Shown: positions 47,139-56,334, counted from the first letter of the stretch. The stretch is 64,000 bases of DNA from Microcoleus sp. FACHB-1515 (GCF_014696105.1 NZ_JACJPO010000045.1:53399-117398); one strand, 5' to 3'. Notes: a model not told the origin generated them from the sequence alone. Numbers and translations: made by a program.

Positions 47139-48536
47139 CTAATTTCCGGCCACGCCGTCTTGTCTGGCGGCTCGCTGCACTGCCGCCGCCACCGCCGGAG
47201 CCACGCGATCGTCAAACACCGACGGGACAATGAACTCTGCATCGAGGTCAGAAGGCTTGACCAGAGACGCGATCGCCGCCGCTGCTTCCAGAAACATCGA
47301 GGTCGTCATCGTGGAGGCGTGACAGTCAAGCGCACCTCGGAAAATGCCGGGAAAGGCAAGGACATTGTTGATTTGGTTCGGATAGTCGCTGCGTCCGGTT
47401 GCCATCACTGCCACGAGATCCGACACGAGTTCCGGCTGAATTTCGGGAATTGGATTTGCCATCGCCATCACGATCGGGTCTTTTGCCATCGATCGCACCA
47501 TTTCCGGTGTCACGACTCCGGGCGCACTGACGCCCAAAAAGATATCGGCTCCCTCCATTGCATCCGCCAGCGTGCCGCTTTGTGAAATGGCAAATTCGCG
47601 CTTTTGGTCGTTCAAGTCCGGGCGATCGAAGCTCAAAATTCCGCGTGAATCGCACATTGCAATGTGGCTGGCTCCGGCTTTTTGCAGGAGACGCGCGATC
47701 GCCACCCCAGCGGCTCCGGCTCCGTTAATGACAATTCGCGCATCTTCGAGCGATTTGCGAACCAGCTTCAGGGCGTTGTAGAGCGCGGCGAGGGAAACGA
47801 TCGCCGTGCCGTGCTGGTCATCGTGAAAAATGGGAATGTCCAGTTCGCGCTGAAGTCTTGCTTCAATTTCAAAGCAGCGCGGCGCACTGATGTCTTCTAA
47901 ATTGACGCCGCCAAACACTGGCGCAATATTCTTCACCGTCCGCACAATTTCCTCAGTGTCTTGTGTGTCGAGACAAATTGGAAATGCATCAATTCCGGCA
48001 AATTCGCGGAACAGCATTGCCTTGCCTTCCATCACGGGCAGCGCACCCGCAGGTCCCAAATTACCCAAACCCAAAACCGCACTGCCATCCGTGACGATCG
48101 CAACAGTATTGCTCTTGATCGTCAGCGAATACACTTTCGACGGATCTTCCGCGATCGCCATGCAAACTCGTCCAACTCCGGGCGTGTAGGCCATTGCCAG
48201 ATCGCTTTGATTGCGAACGGGAATTTTGCTTTGCACGCCAATTTTGCCGCCCTTGTGCAGATTGAAAGTTCGATCGCTGACGCTTAAAACGTTGATTTCT
48301 TCATCTTTCAGCGCTCTAACAGCAGCTACAATCTGCTCCGCGTGTTCGGTGCTGGACGCATCCACGTTGATTTCTCTGGTGATCAGCTTGCGGTTTTGCT
48401 CCACGAGGTCAATCTGGCCGATGTTGCCGCCTGCGCTGGCGATCGCCTGCGTCACCAATGCCAGCTTTCCGGCCTGATGCGGAAGCTGAAACCGAATTGA
48501 TAAGCTGTAGCTGGGATTAGGCGTCAAACTGACCAT
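47139..48536 (-). CDS. NAD-dependent malic enzyme with N-terminal ACT domain
   Basis: 465 aa from the ATG at 48536 (an in-frame TTG adds five). An ACT-like domain occupies about 10-85 (HQAGKLALVTQAIASAGGNIGQIDLVEQN), suggesting amino-acid or other effector control. The malic enzyme body then shows YTPGVGRVC, LGLGNLGPAGALPVMEGKA, FHDDQHGTA and the NAD-binding GAGAAGVAIA. It decarboxylates malate to pyruvate, linking the C4 acids to the pyruvate pool. Size fits the short bacterial form. Confidence 0.93.
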   Translation of the reverse strand: MVSLTPNPSYSLSIRFQLPHQAGKLALVTQAIASAGGNIGQIDLVEQNRKLITREINVDASSTEHAEQIVAAVRALKDEEINVLSVSDRTFNLHKGGKIGVQSKIPVRNQSDLAMAYTPGVGRVCMAIAEDPSKVYSLTIKSNTVAIVTDGSAVLGLGNLGPAGALPVMEGKAMLFREFAGIDAFPICLDTQDTEEIVRTVKNIAPVFGGVNLEDISAPRCFEIEARLQRELDIPIFHDDQHGTAIVSLAALYNALKLVRKSLEDARIVINGAGAAGVAIARLLQKAGASHIAMCDSRGILSFDRPDLNDQKREFAISQSGTLADAMEGADIFLGVSAPGVVTPEMVRSMAKDPIVMAMANPIPEIQPELVSDLVAVMATGRSDYPNQINNVLAFPGIFRGALDCHASTMTTSMFLEAAAAIASLVKPSDLDAEFIVPSVFDDRVAPAVAAAVQRAARQDGVAGN

Positions 48537-48750
48537 AAGCTTAGAAATCAAAAAAGAGCAAGATGCCGCAACCTCGACACCTTTCCTAGCTTAATCGAGC
48601 TTTTCATCTTCAGACTGTACTGGGCTGTACGAATCAGGGAAAAAAGGAATCTCAATTGATTCAGATTCGCTCCAACTTAATTGACTGCTTTGGCAGATGA
48701 AATCGTGGGCAGCCTAAAAAATCATTTTGTTGACAAATTCTCAACAGGTA

Positions 48751-49038
48751 ATGGCTCCCCTCTCCACGCCGAAAACGCTGGTTGCAACAGGCGGCGCAAA
48801 ATCTGCCGTTTGGCTTCAGATTCTTGCCGATGTTTTGCACATCATGCTGGTCACGTCGCAAATGGAAGAAGGAGCAGCGTATGGAGCGGCGTTGCTGGCA
48901 ACGGTTGGTGGCAACGCTTACCCCAGCTTGAAGGCGGTATTTGAGACTTTGCCGCAAGCTGAAACTGCCATTCATCCGGTCTTCCATTCCGTTTACAGCC
49001 AGCAGTTTGAGCAGTTTGAACGCTGTATCAAGCTTTGA
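48751..49038 (+). pseudogene. C-terminal fragment of a FGGY carbohydrate kinase (xylulokinase-like)
   Basis: About 95 residues remain, matching the ATP-binding end of xylulokinases: TLVATGGAKSAVWLQILADVL, then MEEGAAYGAALLATVGGNAYPSL. Full FGGY kinases are about 500 aa, so roughly 80 percent is missing, and no remnant of the N-terminal sugar-binding domain was found in the preceding 200 bp. Almost certainly non-functional. It marks the start of the accessory patch. Confidence 0.8.
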
Positions 49039-49147
49039 AGCAATTAAGGTGAAGTTCGATCGCGCCATCCATCAACTTGAGAAATCAATGCCGCTTAGCT
49101 CATTAAGATCGAGCCTTTCTCCAATGCTCAAGGTATTTTTAAATGGA

Positions 49148-49438
49148 CTACGCGGCAACAACTTGTAAACGTAAACCAAGTGCTTTCAATACCTTAAGAA
49201 CTGTTGCGAATTCTGGATTGCCCTCAGTGGATAGAGCTTTATAAAGGCTTTCTCGTCCTAGTCCTGTTTCACGGGCAATTTGCGTCATCCCTCTCGATCG
49301 AGCAATGTCTCCAAGTGCCGCTACTATCAAAGCAGAATCGCCCTCTTCAAGGGCAGCTTCAAGATATGCCGCAATATCCTCTTTGGTTTCTAAATGCTCT
49401 GCTGCGTCCCAGGAAAAGGTTTCAAGTTTATCCACCAT
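49148..49438 (-). CDS. HigA-like addiction-module antitoxin (XRE family)
   Basis: 96-aa DNA-binding antitoxin. The helix-turn-helix is in DIARSRGMTQIARETGLGRESLYKALS (about 45-72) and the end reads FATVLKVLKALGLRLQV, both characteristic of the putative addiction module antidote family. It follows the RelE-like toxin frame by 6 nt in toxin-first order, as in higBA. It would neutralise the toxin and repress its own promoter. Because its partner is frameshifted, it may now be an orphan. Confidence 0.9.
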   Translation of the reverse strand: MVDKLETFSWDAAEHLETKEDIAAYLEAALEEGDSALIVAALGDIARSRGMTQIARETGLGRESLYKALSTEGNPEFATVLKVLKALGLRLQVVAA

Positions 49439-49444
49439 GACCTC

Positions 49445-49754
49445 CTACAATCTCTTCGCTAAATCTAAAGCTGTTTTGATGTCCTGCTCCTGAGTAGTTT
49501 TGTCTCCACCAGCTAGCAAGATGATCAATGTATTTGCTCTTTGTATGAAATACACTCGATAACCAGAACCGTAATCAATCCACAATTCAGATACCCCTTT
49601 GCCGACAGGCTTGACATCACCAGGATTACCCACTGATAGACGACGAATGCGAATATCGATCCGGGCTTTGGCTTGGCGCCCGAAGGCAGCGAAGCGTATC
49701 GCGCAGGGCATTGAACCATTGGGAGTAGGTTTCAGTCTGGCGAACTTCAATCAT
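49445..49754 (-). pseudogene. RelE/HigB-like toxin, disrupted by a 19-nt insertion
   Basis: The normal start at 49754 encodes MIEVRQTETYSQWFNALRD, then the frame is lost. The rest of the toxin (RQAKARIDIRIRRLS, KPVGKGVSELWIDYG, GYRVYFIQ, IILLAGGDKTTQEQDI) continues in another frame. The family normally joins ALRD directly to RxAKAR. Here ACGCTTCGCTGCCTTCGGG lies between them, a net shift of +1. A TTG at 49750 can open the toxin frame but gives an unrelated N-terminus. Very likely inactive as an mRNA interferase. Confidence 0.8.
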
Positions 49755-49803
49755 AAATTAAGTGTATCCTGTGGGATACAGGCCAGAAAGACGGCGATCG
49801 ACT

Positions 49804-49856
49804 CGATCGCCCCCAATTGATGAAGCGATCGCCCTGAAATGAAAAGCGATCGCTCT
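49804..49856. repeat. Short GATGAAGCGATCGCC repeat, left of DUF433/DUF5615 pair
   Basis: Contains CCCCCAATTGATGAAGCGATCGCC followed closely by CTGAAATGAAAAGCGATCGCT. Both blocks recur at 50638-50724 with one base changed in each, on the other side of the DUF433/DUF5615 genes. Each block embeds HIP1 octamers. Confidence 0.75.
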
Positions 49857-49985
49857 GCTGAAATGAACTCGATCGATCAAGCCAATACTGAAGGCATTTT
49901 CTAAACCAATCTTCTTGCGTTTTCGCATGACGGAGATTCTTGATCTAGACGGTAGAATGTGAGATAGCCAGTTTGAGAGATAGAG

Positions 49986-50267
49986 ATGGTTCAATCGACA
50001 GAATATTTGTATGTTGTGCGAGATGATGAGATTCTACATGGAGAACCTATCATTCGAGGAACCCGTACACCTGTCAGAGCAATCGTTGAAACTTGGCGGA
50101 TGGGTGTTGCGCCTGAAGAAATTCCCGCAGGAATGCCTCATTTGACATTAGGGCAAGTTTTTGGAGCATTAACTTATTACAGTGACCATCAAGAGGAAAT
50201 TAATCGGTATATTGATCAAAACCGCATTCCTGATGACTTAATTGATCCACTGGTTAGAAATTTGTGA
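49986..50267 (+). CDS. DUF433 antitoxin-like protein
   Basis: 93 aa. It shows the DUF433 winged-helix pattern: GEPIIRGTRTPVRAIVETWRMG, PEEIPAGMPHLTLGQVFGALTYY and a C-terminal helical tail. In pairs with DUF5615 PIN-like proteins, DUF433 acts as the DNA-binding antitoxin (VapB-like). GAGATAGAG lies just before the ATG. Its stop overlaps the GTG start of the next gene by 4 nt, so expression is coupled. Lower GC than the core genes nearby. Confidence 0.9.
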   Translation: MVQSTEYLYVVRDDEILHGEPIIRGTRTPVRAIVETWRMGVAPEEIPAGMPHLTLGQVFGALTYYSDHQEEINRYIDQNRIPDDLIDPLVRNL

Positions 50268-50611
50268 ATCGTTTATTTATCCGCTTGTATCTTGATGAAG
50301 ATGTTAACATTTTGATAGCTGACTTACTTCGAGCAAGAGGGTTTGATGTCGTTACTGCACGCGATGCAGGACAGCTTCACGCAGCGGATACAGAACAGCT
50401 TGCTTATGCTGTAAGTCAAGCAAGAACTTTGGTTACTCACAATAGAACTGACTTTGAGGAGCTTGTACAAAGCTACTTTGATTCGGAACAAATGCACTAC
50501 GGCGTGATCTTTGCTGTTCGTCGTTCTCCTCAAGAGATTGCACAACGACTGCTCATTATTCTTAATCAAGTTACTTCGGACGAGATGCAAAATCAAGTGC
50601 GATATATTTAG
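50264..50611 (+). CDS. DUF5615 PIN-like toxin
   Basis: 115 aa from a GTG start that overlaps the antitoxin stop. Acidic residues expected of a PIN-like nuclease are present: YLDEDVN near the start, ADTEQLAYA, and THNRTDFEEL. This is the Mut7-C/DUF5615 type, a probable ribonuclease kept in check by DUF433. The pair is intact, in contrast with the broken HigBA-like pair next door. Targets unknown. Confidence 0.88.
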   Translation: MNRLFIRLYLDEDVNILIADLLRARGFDVVTARDAGQLHAADTEQLAYAVSQARTLVTHNRTDFEELVQSYFDSEQMHYGVIFAVRRSPQEIAQRLLIILNQVTSDEMQNQVRYI

Positions 50612-50637
50612 GAACAATCGCCCCACTTCAGCTAACC

Positions 50638-50724
50638 CGATCGCCCCCAACTGATGAAGCGATCGCCCCACTTCAACAAATCCAATCGATGAAGCGATCG
50701 CCCTGAAATGAAAAGCGATTGCTC
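50638..50724. repeat. Short GATGAAGCGATCGCC repeat, right of DUF433/DUF5615 pair
   Basis: Carries the same two blocks as 49804-49856, here separated by an extra unit containing CCACTTCAAC and another GATGAAGCGATCGCC. Further degenerate CGATCGCCCC units occur near 50615 and 51828. Looks like a small repeat array that expands in noncoding DNA. Confidence 0.75.
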
Positions 50725-50867
50725 CACTTCAACGAAGGCGGTTTCTGAACGAAGTTTTGAAAATTAGGGAGCGATCGCCGTGTCAATACCCAGCCTACAA
50801 CAGACGACACATCAGCAAAGACAACCTCCACAGCGGTTTAATCTGAACTACCTGCTAGACAATTTAG

Positions 50868-51701
50868 TTACGGATCTAACCAGTATCTATCAGGGCGACA
50901 AATCAATCGGGCATCAATATAAGCCATATCCATCGTTAAAACAGTCCTAATCCTATATAATTTCCTATCTTTATCCTTATCAGCAACCAATGCTAAATCC
51001 GCGTGTTCTTCACTTGTAATATTGAGGGGCAAGAGCAGTTGAATTTTGTTCTCATACCAATGAGGAATAGCTAATTTGTAATTTCTCTTTATCCTTTCCT
51101 TTAAAAGATAAACTGCACCTTGGATTGACGAAATGGCTACTTTTCTATTCTGCTGCAAGATCTCTGGTAGCCTATGTTGATTTTCTTCAAGAATATGATC
51201 GTAGTTAATATCTATTTCATACCCAAAATCAAACACTAATTCACCGGGATCTGTAATATAGGTTGCAACTTCCGGAATGGGGAAGAAGTCTTTCAGCTTT
51301 TGCGAGTAGGAGTCAAAGAATCCGTATAGCGTCCAAGTAGGAGAATTGAACTCTTCAGCTCTTTTGTTGCGGAAAAAGGTAGCAAAAATATCTTTCTCTG
51401 TTGTAGTTTGTAAGCCTGTATTGAAGCAAGCTCTATCTCCATCATCAGAAAAGACAACTTTTTCCTCCTCTTGCAAACGAAGAAAAGTATAGTTTAAGTA
51501 GTTTGTAAGGATTGGGTAACTTTCATTAACACGAGTGAACTCAATGTTGGAAAAATTCCAGTCTTCTGGTTTAGCTAACTCTACCAATCTAGTGAATGGT
51601 GTTTCCCATGTCTCACCTTGATCTCCCTTCCAAGGAAAGTGAGCAAACACAGTTCTTCTATCTTGGTTTTTATAGCGGCGAAAGAGAGATTCATAGCCCA
51701 T
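50868..51701 (-). CDS. DUF3825 domain protein
   Basis: 277 aa from the ATG at 51701, which has TAGGT upstream; an in-frame TTG five codons earlier is less likely. DUF3825 blocks are visible across the protein: FAHFPWKGDQGETW, YLNYTFLRLQEEEKVVFSDDG, FNTGLQTTTEKDIFATF, DHILEENQHRLPE, KRNYKLAIPHWYENKIQLLLPL and a C-terminal MAYIDARLICRPD. Function is not established; the domain is often found beside nucleic-acid-binding modules, but here it stands alone. Base composition is clearly AT-rich and codons differ from valS next door, suggesting transfer. Confidence 0.8.
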   Translation of the reverse strand: MGYESLFRRYKNQDRRTVFAHFPWKGDQGETWETPFTRLVELAKPEDWNFSNIEFTRVNESYPILTNYLNYTFLRLQEEEKVVFSDDGDRACFNTGLQTTTEKDIFATFFRNKRAEEFNSPTWTLYGFFDSYSQKLKDFFPIPEVATYITDPGELVFDFGYEIDINYDHILEENQHRLPEILQQNRKVAISSIQGAVYLLKERIKRNYKLAIPHWYENKIQLLLPLNITSEEHADLALVADKDKDRKLYRIRTVLTMDMAYIDARLICRPDRYWLDP

Positions 51702-51846
51702 ATAAAACCTACACAAAACATCTCTAGGAATAGAAGTTAGAAGCGCCCCGTGTTCAAACAGATAAACGTAACATTTCTAACTTCGCTATATCCTAGCGTA
51801 TGTTTTCGGTTTTGATTTGGCTCAGCCCGATCGCCCCCTCCTTCAC

Positions 51847-54800
51847 CTATCCCAATCGCCCCAATCGATCGCGCAAAATCTCTGCCTGCTTCTCCGCTTC
51901 AGCTAACGCATCTCGCGCACCTTGAACCACATTGGGCGGAGCTTTATCGACAAATTTCGAGTTGCTGAGTCGATCGCGCAACGAATTCGCTTCAGCCTCA
52001 ACTTTGCTTAAGTCGCGCTGAAGTTTTGTTGTCAAGGCTTCCACATCGACCACGCCTTCGAGCGGGATCAAGACTTGCACTGTGCCGACGACGCCAGCGA
52101 CCATTTGCGGTTGAGTGGCGGCGGGTAAGGCGGTTTTCGGTTCTTCTGCGGCGGGCAATGCTACAGGTTCCCCAGTGGAGGATTCGATCGCGCCTAGCAC
52201 TTTTTCTTTAATCTCATCCACTTTCTGACTCAGTTCAGCGCGATCGACCGCAAACAGCAGATAGCGGCGGGCAAACCAGAGCGAGTAGCCGAAGCCAACT
52301 AGAGTAAAGAACGGTTTTGCGAGAATGATCGTGTTGATTTCGCGGACGAGATCGATGATCAGATTGCTCAAAATCAGCGCCAGCGCAAAATAGACCAGCG
52401 TTCGACCGGATTTGAACAGTTTGCTGGTGTCGAGTTTCGGGATTGGCTGCGGGTAGAGCGGTTCGGGCTGGGCGATCGTCAATTTCTCGACTTTCGCCAA
52501 ATCTTCAATGTAGGCTTGTCCGGCTGTGAGAATTTGCTGTTCGCGATCGCTTTCGGTTTGCAGGACGGTTTGAATCTTCACGCCCGGTTTGATGTCCGCT
52601 TCGGCTCGCAGATTGCGAATCGTGCGGATTGCGCCGAACAGAAGTTCAAACTGCTGCTCAAGGTCGGGATCGATCGCCCCCCCCTCCACAGTGGGGAAGG
52701 CTTGGACGGCGAGGAATCGATCGTCTCCCGATTGCGTCAGCGTGTGCCAAACTTCCTCGGTGATGTGCGGCATGAACGGATGCAGCAGGCGCAAAATCCC
52801 GTCTAGGACAAAGGCCAGCGTTTGCTGAGCGACCTTGCGCGACGGCAAATCAGACTGGAGGCGGGGCTTGACCAGTTCGATATACCAGTCGCAAAAATCG
52901 CCCCAGATGAATTCATACAGCGCTTTGGCGGCTTCGCCCATTGCGTAGCGATCGAGCAGTTCCCGCGTCTGCTGAACGGTTTGGTTGAAGCGGGAGAGAA
53001 TCCAGCGATCGGCCAGTTCCAGATTTGCGATCGGCTTGCCCAACTGATCCGGCGTTTGCCCGTCCAGATTCATCATCACAAAGCGCGACGCATTCCACAG
53101 CTTATTGGTGAAGTTGCGCGATGCTTCGACCGATTCGGATTCGTCAGTTTTGCGGTTGTATGCCAGTCGGATATCCTGTCCGGCTCCGGCCACCTCGCGA
53201 ATCAAGGTGTAGCGCAGCGAATCTGTGCCGTACTTGGCGATCAAAATCAGCGGATCGATGCCGTTGTTGGCCGACTTCGACATCTTTTTATTGTTCTCGT
53301 CGCGCACCAGCCCGTGAATGTACACGGTTTCAAACGGCATTTTTCCCGTAAAATGTCCGGCCATCATCGTCATCCGGGCGACCCAGAAAAAGATGATGTC
53401 GAATCCGGTGACGAGCGTTGTCGTGGGATAGTAGAACGCCAGATCTGAAGTTTGCTCCGGCCAGCCCATTGTTGAGAACGGCCATAAGCCAGAGGAAAAC
53501 CAGGTGTCGAGAACGTCAGGGTCTTGCTGAAGCTGGACGGCTTCGCCGAACTGGGCGATCGCTTTCTCCCGCGCCTCCTCCGCATTCATCGCCACGACAA
53601 ACGGCGTATTGTCCTTGATTTCGCCGTCCGTTTCGCTGACCGCATACCAAGCGGGAATCTGATGTCCCCACCAAAGCTGTCTGGAAATGCACCAGTCTTT
53701 CAGGCTAACGAGCCAGTCGCGATACACTTTCGTCCAGCGATCGGGCACGAAGACCGGATCATTTTGCTGGTCGAGAAATTCGAGGGCGCGATCGGCCATC
53801 GGGCGAATTTTCACAAACCACTGGGTTGACAAGAGCGGTTCGACCGGGACTTTGCCGCGATCGCTATACGGAACCGTGTGCTTGTAGTCTTCAATTTTGA
53901 CCAGTGCGCCTTCTTCTTGCAGGAATTTGACGACTTCTTTGCGGGCTTCAAAGCGATCGAGTCCTTCAAAAATTCCGGCATTCTCGTTCATCGAACCATC
54001 TTTGTTCATGATGTTGATGAATTCGAGATCGTGCCGCTTGCCCATCTCAAAATCGTTCGGATCGTGGGCGGGCGTGACTTTCACAACTCCAGTTCCGAAG
54101 CCGGAATCGACATATTCATCTGCGATCACGGGAATTTCGCGATTCAAGATCGGGAGGGTGACGGTTTTGCCGATTAGATGCTTGTAGCGATCGTCATTCG
54201 GATTCACGGCCACAGCAGTATCGCCCAGCATCGTCTCAGGCCGAGTCGTCGCCACCTCAACCGCGCCCGATCCATCCGTGAGCGGATAGCGGAAGTGCCA
54301 CAGATGCCCGTTCACCTCTTGGTTCTCCACTTCCAAATCCGACACAGCCGATTGCGTGGCCGGACACCAGTTCACCAAGTAGTTGCCGCGATAAATTAAG
54401 CCTTCGTCGTAAAGCTGCTGAAATGCCGTCAACACAGCGCGAGACAAGCCTTCATCCATCGTGAAGCGCTCCCGCGACCAGTCCACCGAGACACCGAGGC
54501 GGCGAAGCTGACCGACGATCGTGCCGCCCGATTCTTCTTTCCACTGCCACGCCCGCTCCAAGAAAGCTTCGCGCCCGACATCATCGCGACTCTTACCTTC
54601 CGCCTTAAACTGCTTCTCCAGAATCGTCTGAACGGCAATGCTGGCGTGGTCGGTTCCCGGTAGCCACAGCGTATTTTTGCCCAGCATCCGCTGATAGCGC
54701 ACCAGGGTATCGATCAGGGCGTTCTCGAAGGCGTGTCCCATGTGCAAACTGCCCGTCACGTTCGGCGGCGGAATCACGACGCAAAACGGTTCGCCGCCCG

Positions 54801-54909
54801 CACTGGGGTCAGCTTTGAAGACGTGACGATCTTCCCAAAGCTGTTGCCATTTCGCTTCGGCAACGGTCGGGTCATACTGGCTGGGCAGGCTGGGAATGGT
54901 GGCAGTCAT
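51847..54909 (-). CDS. valS: Valyl-tRNA synthetase with inserted CAAD membrane domain
   Basis: 1020-aa class I synthetase charging tRNA-Val. The HIGH motif is HMGH at 56-59 and KMSKS is near residue 540, with the CP1 editing domain between them and the anticodon-binding helical domain after. Residues about 811-912 do not belong to ordinary ValRS. They contain two hydrophobic helices ([32 protein letters not shown]) followed by an amphipathic helix: the cyanobacterial CAAD domain, which anchors synthetases to the thylakoid membrane. The normal C-terminal coiled coil that contacts the tRNA resumes at about 930-1020. Confidence 0.96.
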   Translation of the reverse strand: MTATIPSLPSQYDPTVAEAKWQQLWEDRHVFKADPSAGGEPFCVVIPPPNVTGSLHMGHAFENALIDTLVRYQRMLGKNTLWLPGTDHASIAVQTILEKQFKAEGKSRDDVGREAFLERAWQWKEESGGTIVGQLRRLGVSVDWSRERFTMDEGLSRAVLTAFQQLYDEGLIYRGNYLVNWCPATQSAVSDLEVENQEVNGHLWHFRYPLTDGSGAVEVATTRPETMLGDTAVAVNPNDDRYKHLIGKTVTLPILNREIPVIADEYVDSGFGTGVVKVTPAHDPNDFEMGKRHDLEFINIMNKDGSMNENAGIFEGLDRFEARKEVVKFLQEEGALVKIEDYKHTVPYSDRGKVPVEPLLSTQWFVKIRPMADRALEFLDQQNDPVFVPDRWTKVYRDWLVSLKDWCISRQLWWGHQIPAWYAVSETDGEIKDNTPFVVAMNAEEAREKAIAQFGEAVQLQQDPDVLDTWFSSGLWPFSTMGWPEQTSDLAFYYPTTTLVTGFDIIFFWVARMTMMAGHFTGKMPFETVYIHGLVRDENNKKMSKSANNGIDPLILIAKYGTDSLRYTLIREVAGAGQDIRLAYNRKTDESESVEASRNFTNKLWNASRFVMMNLDGQTPDQLGKPIANLELADRWILSRFNQTVQQTRELLDRYAMGEAAKALYEFIWGDFCDWYIELVKPRLQSDLPSRKVAQQTLAFVLDGILRLLHPFMPHITEEVWHTLTQSGDDRFLAVQAFPTVEGGAIDPDLEQQFELLFGAIRTIRNLRAEADIKPGVKIQTVLQTESDREQQILTAGQAYIEDLAKVEKLTIAQPEPLYPQPIPKLDTSKLFKSGRTLVYFALALILSNLIIDLVREINTIILAKPFFTLVGFGYSLWFARRYLLFAVDRAELSQKVDEIKEKVLGAIESSTGEPVALPAAEEPKTALPAATQPQMVAGVVGTVQVLIPLEGVVDVEALTTKLQRDLSKVEAEANSLRDRLSNSKFVDKAPPNVVQGARDALAEAEKQAEILRDRLGRLG

Positions 54910-55029
54910 GCGGCGATCGAACCTTCATTTTTGTTATTAAAATTCTGCCACAGCCAAGGTAAGAGTCGCTTGCCCTCAACGTCTAAGCTTCTTCCTGAGA
55001 TCGATGCTGGTTGTGGTTGTGGACGAGAA

Positions 55030-55069
55030 AGCCCCCTAAATCTCCCATCAATGGGGGATTTAGGGGGCT
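55030..55069. repeat. CCCCCTAAAT inverted repeat, hairpin
   Basis: Arms of 19 nt (AGCCCCCTAAATCTCCCAT and its near reverse complement, one G-T mismatch) with a 2-nt loop. It lies downstream of the SIMPL gene and upstream of valS. This is a widespread type of dispersed cyanobacterial repeat; related GGGGGACTTAGGGGG sequence occurs at 56121-56137. May end the SIMPL transcript. Confidence 0.75.
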
Positions 55070-55097
55070 ATCAAGACTTCGACGCAGCAAGCTTCAT

Positions 55098-55958
55098 CTA
55101 CCGAATCGGATAGGTCACTGTCAGGCTGCGCTGTAGTTGAACCGTTACAGCACCTGCTTCGCCCGAAGAATCACTGGGTTGAGCATCACAAGAATTTTCT
55201 AGATCGTAGGACAAGGGATCAAAATTATTGATAGCGATCGAAGGAACGCCCTCGATCGTGACATTGGCGGCGGCGGCAACTCGCTCTGCCCGCTGGCGAG
55301 CATCCGCGATCGCCGCTGCATACGCTGCTTGCTCTAGCGCTCTGCAATCCGCACTTGTGTAGGTCACTAAGTTATTTTCAAGAAAAAGCTTGTCATTTCC
55401 TTCGATGGCGCTTGCTGCCGCTGTTCGGATTGCCTCAATCTGAGCGAGCGAAGGTCGGTTTAAGCGCACGGAGATTTGAGCGCTACTAATTTCTGGAAAT
55501 GGCGGCGCACCCGTTGATGCAGACTCGTCAATGTTCACCTCGATCGCACTGGCCGGAGCGCCAGCCGCAACGAGTCGAGCAACGATTGGCTGAAGTGACG
55601 CCTGGGTGATTGGCTCTAGCTCATTTAGATATGAGGTCAATCCTTCGTTGGTGGATGAATCGGAATTTCCCACTGCACCAAGTTGTGCGATCGAAAAACG
55701 CTCAAGTAACGCTGTGTAGCTGTAATTGACGAAGGTTAGCTGCACCTCAGCCGTATCTGCCACGCCGTCCGCTTGTCCTTGACCGACAACAGACAGCGAA
55801 GGCTGATTGGGACTGGCCGAAGGAACCTGCGCGATCGCTGTCTCATCGATCGACCTTGCGGGTGCTGCCGGAGTGGGATTCATTGCCTTCGCGGGTGCTG
55901 TCCAAGCGATCGCGACAAGTGCGGTTGCGGCTAGAGCGGAGAGTGACATCATTGCCAT
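55098..55958 (-). CDS. Secreted SIMPL-domain (DUF541) protein
   Basis: 286 aa. The signal peptide is formed by MSLSALAATALVAIAWTAPAKA. The SIMPL/DUF541 domain follows: LSVVGQGQADGVADTAEVQLTFV, SAQISVRLNRPSLAQIEAIRTAA and ADARQRAERVAAAANVTIEGV. SIMPL proteins are periplasmic or outer-membrane-associated and linked to oxidative stress and membrane proteins in other bacteria; the role here is unknown. Confidence 0.87.
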   Translation of the reverse strand: MAMMSLSALAATALVAIAWTAPAKAMNPTPAAPARSIDETAIAQVPSASPNQPSLSVVGQGQADGVADTAEVQLTFVNYSYTALLERFSIAQLGAVGNSDSSTNEGLTSYLNELEPITQASLQPIVARLVAAGAPASAIEVNIDESASTGAPPFPEISSAQISVRLNRPSLAQIEAIRTAAASAIEGNDKLFLENNLVTYTSADCRALEQAAYAAAIADARQRAERVAAAANVTIEGVPSIAINNFDPLSYDLENSCDAQPSDSSGEAGAVTVQLQRSLTVTYPIR

Positions 55959-56070
55959 CGGGTTCTTGATTTTCCTGCAATTACTGCGCCCAGATTAACC
56001 TGAACGCTCAAAAAATAGAAGGTAGAAATCACTTGCCCTTACGTGTTTCCAGACGTTTGATCCTCCCCAA

Positions 56071-56130
56071 CCCTCCTTTTCAAGGAGGGAGCCAAACCAC
56101 CCCTCAAAGTCCCCCTTGAGAAGGGGGACT
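56071..56130. repeat. Two adjacent GC-rich hairpin repeats
   Basis: CCCTCCTT-x3-AAGGAGGG at 56071-56089 and AGTCCCCCTT-GAG-AAGGGGGACT at 56108-56130, perfect stems of 8 and 10 bp. They sit between the SIMPL start and the stop of the 62-aa gene, and so could stop transcription from the latter. Same repeat style as 55030-55069. Confidence 0.7.
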
Positions 56131-56145
56131 TAGGGGGATCGATCG

Positions 56146-56334
56146 CTATTGGTGTGGCTTTGGGGCAGGAGCATCGTAGGCGATCGCAAAGCTGCCGCTG
56201 GGTGAAAACATTTTCACAAGGGCAAGATGGCCTTCGGCTTCGGCGCGTTTGCGGTAGCGGCCTAGCACGATGCGATCGACGTTGGGCACATACCGCACGA
56301 CGATCCAGTAACCAAAATGCTCAGCATAGGTCAT
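56146..56334 (-). CDS. Small 62-aa conserved-looking protein
   Basis: Starts at the ATG at 56334, with TGGAGA about 12 nt upstream; the 21 codons further upstream in frame look noncoding. The product begins MTYAEHFGYWIVVRY and continues with RYRKRAEAEGHLALVKMFSP. This could be a small strand-helix fold like other short cyanobacterial proteins that open with a W-x-V pattern and an EAE helix. No known function. Divergent from the XRE gene, 180 bp apart. Confidence 0.6.
   Translation of the reverse strand: MTYAEHFGYWIVVRYVPNVDRIVLGRYRKRAEAEGHLALVKMFSPSGSFAIAYDAPAPKPHQ

Noticed and set aside
49801..50770. Possible CRISPR-like array from repeated GCGATCGCC units
   Set aside because: Repeats are irregularly spaced, degenerate, built on HIP1 octamers and lack uniform spacers; no cas genes nearby.
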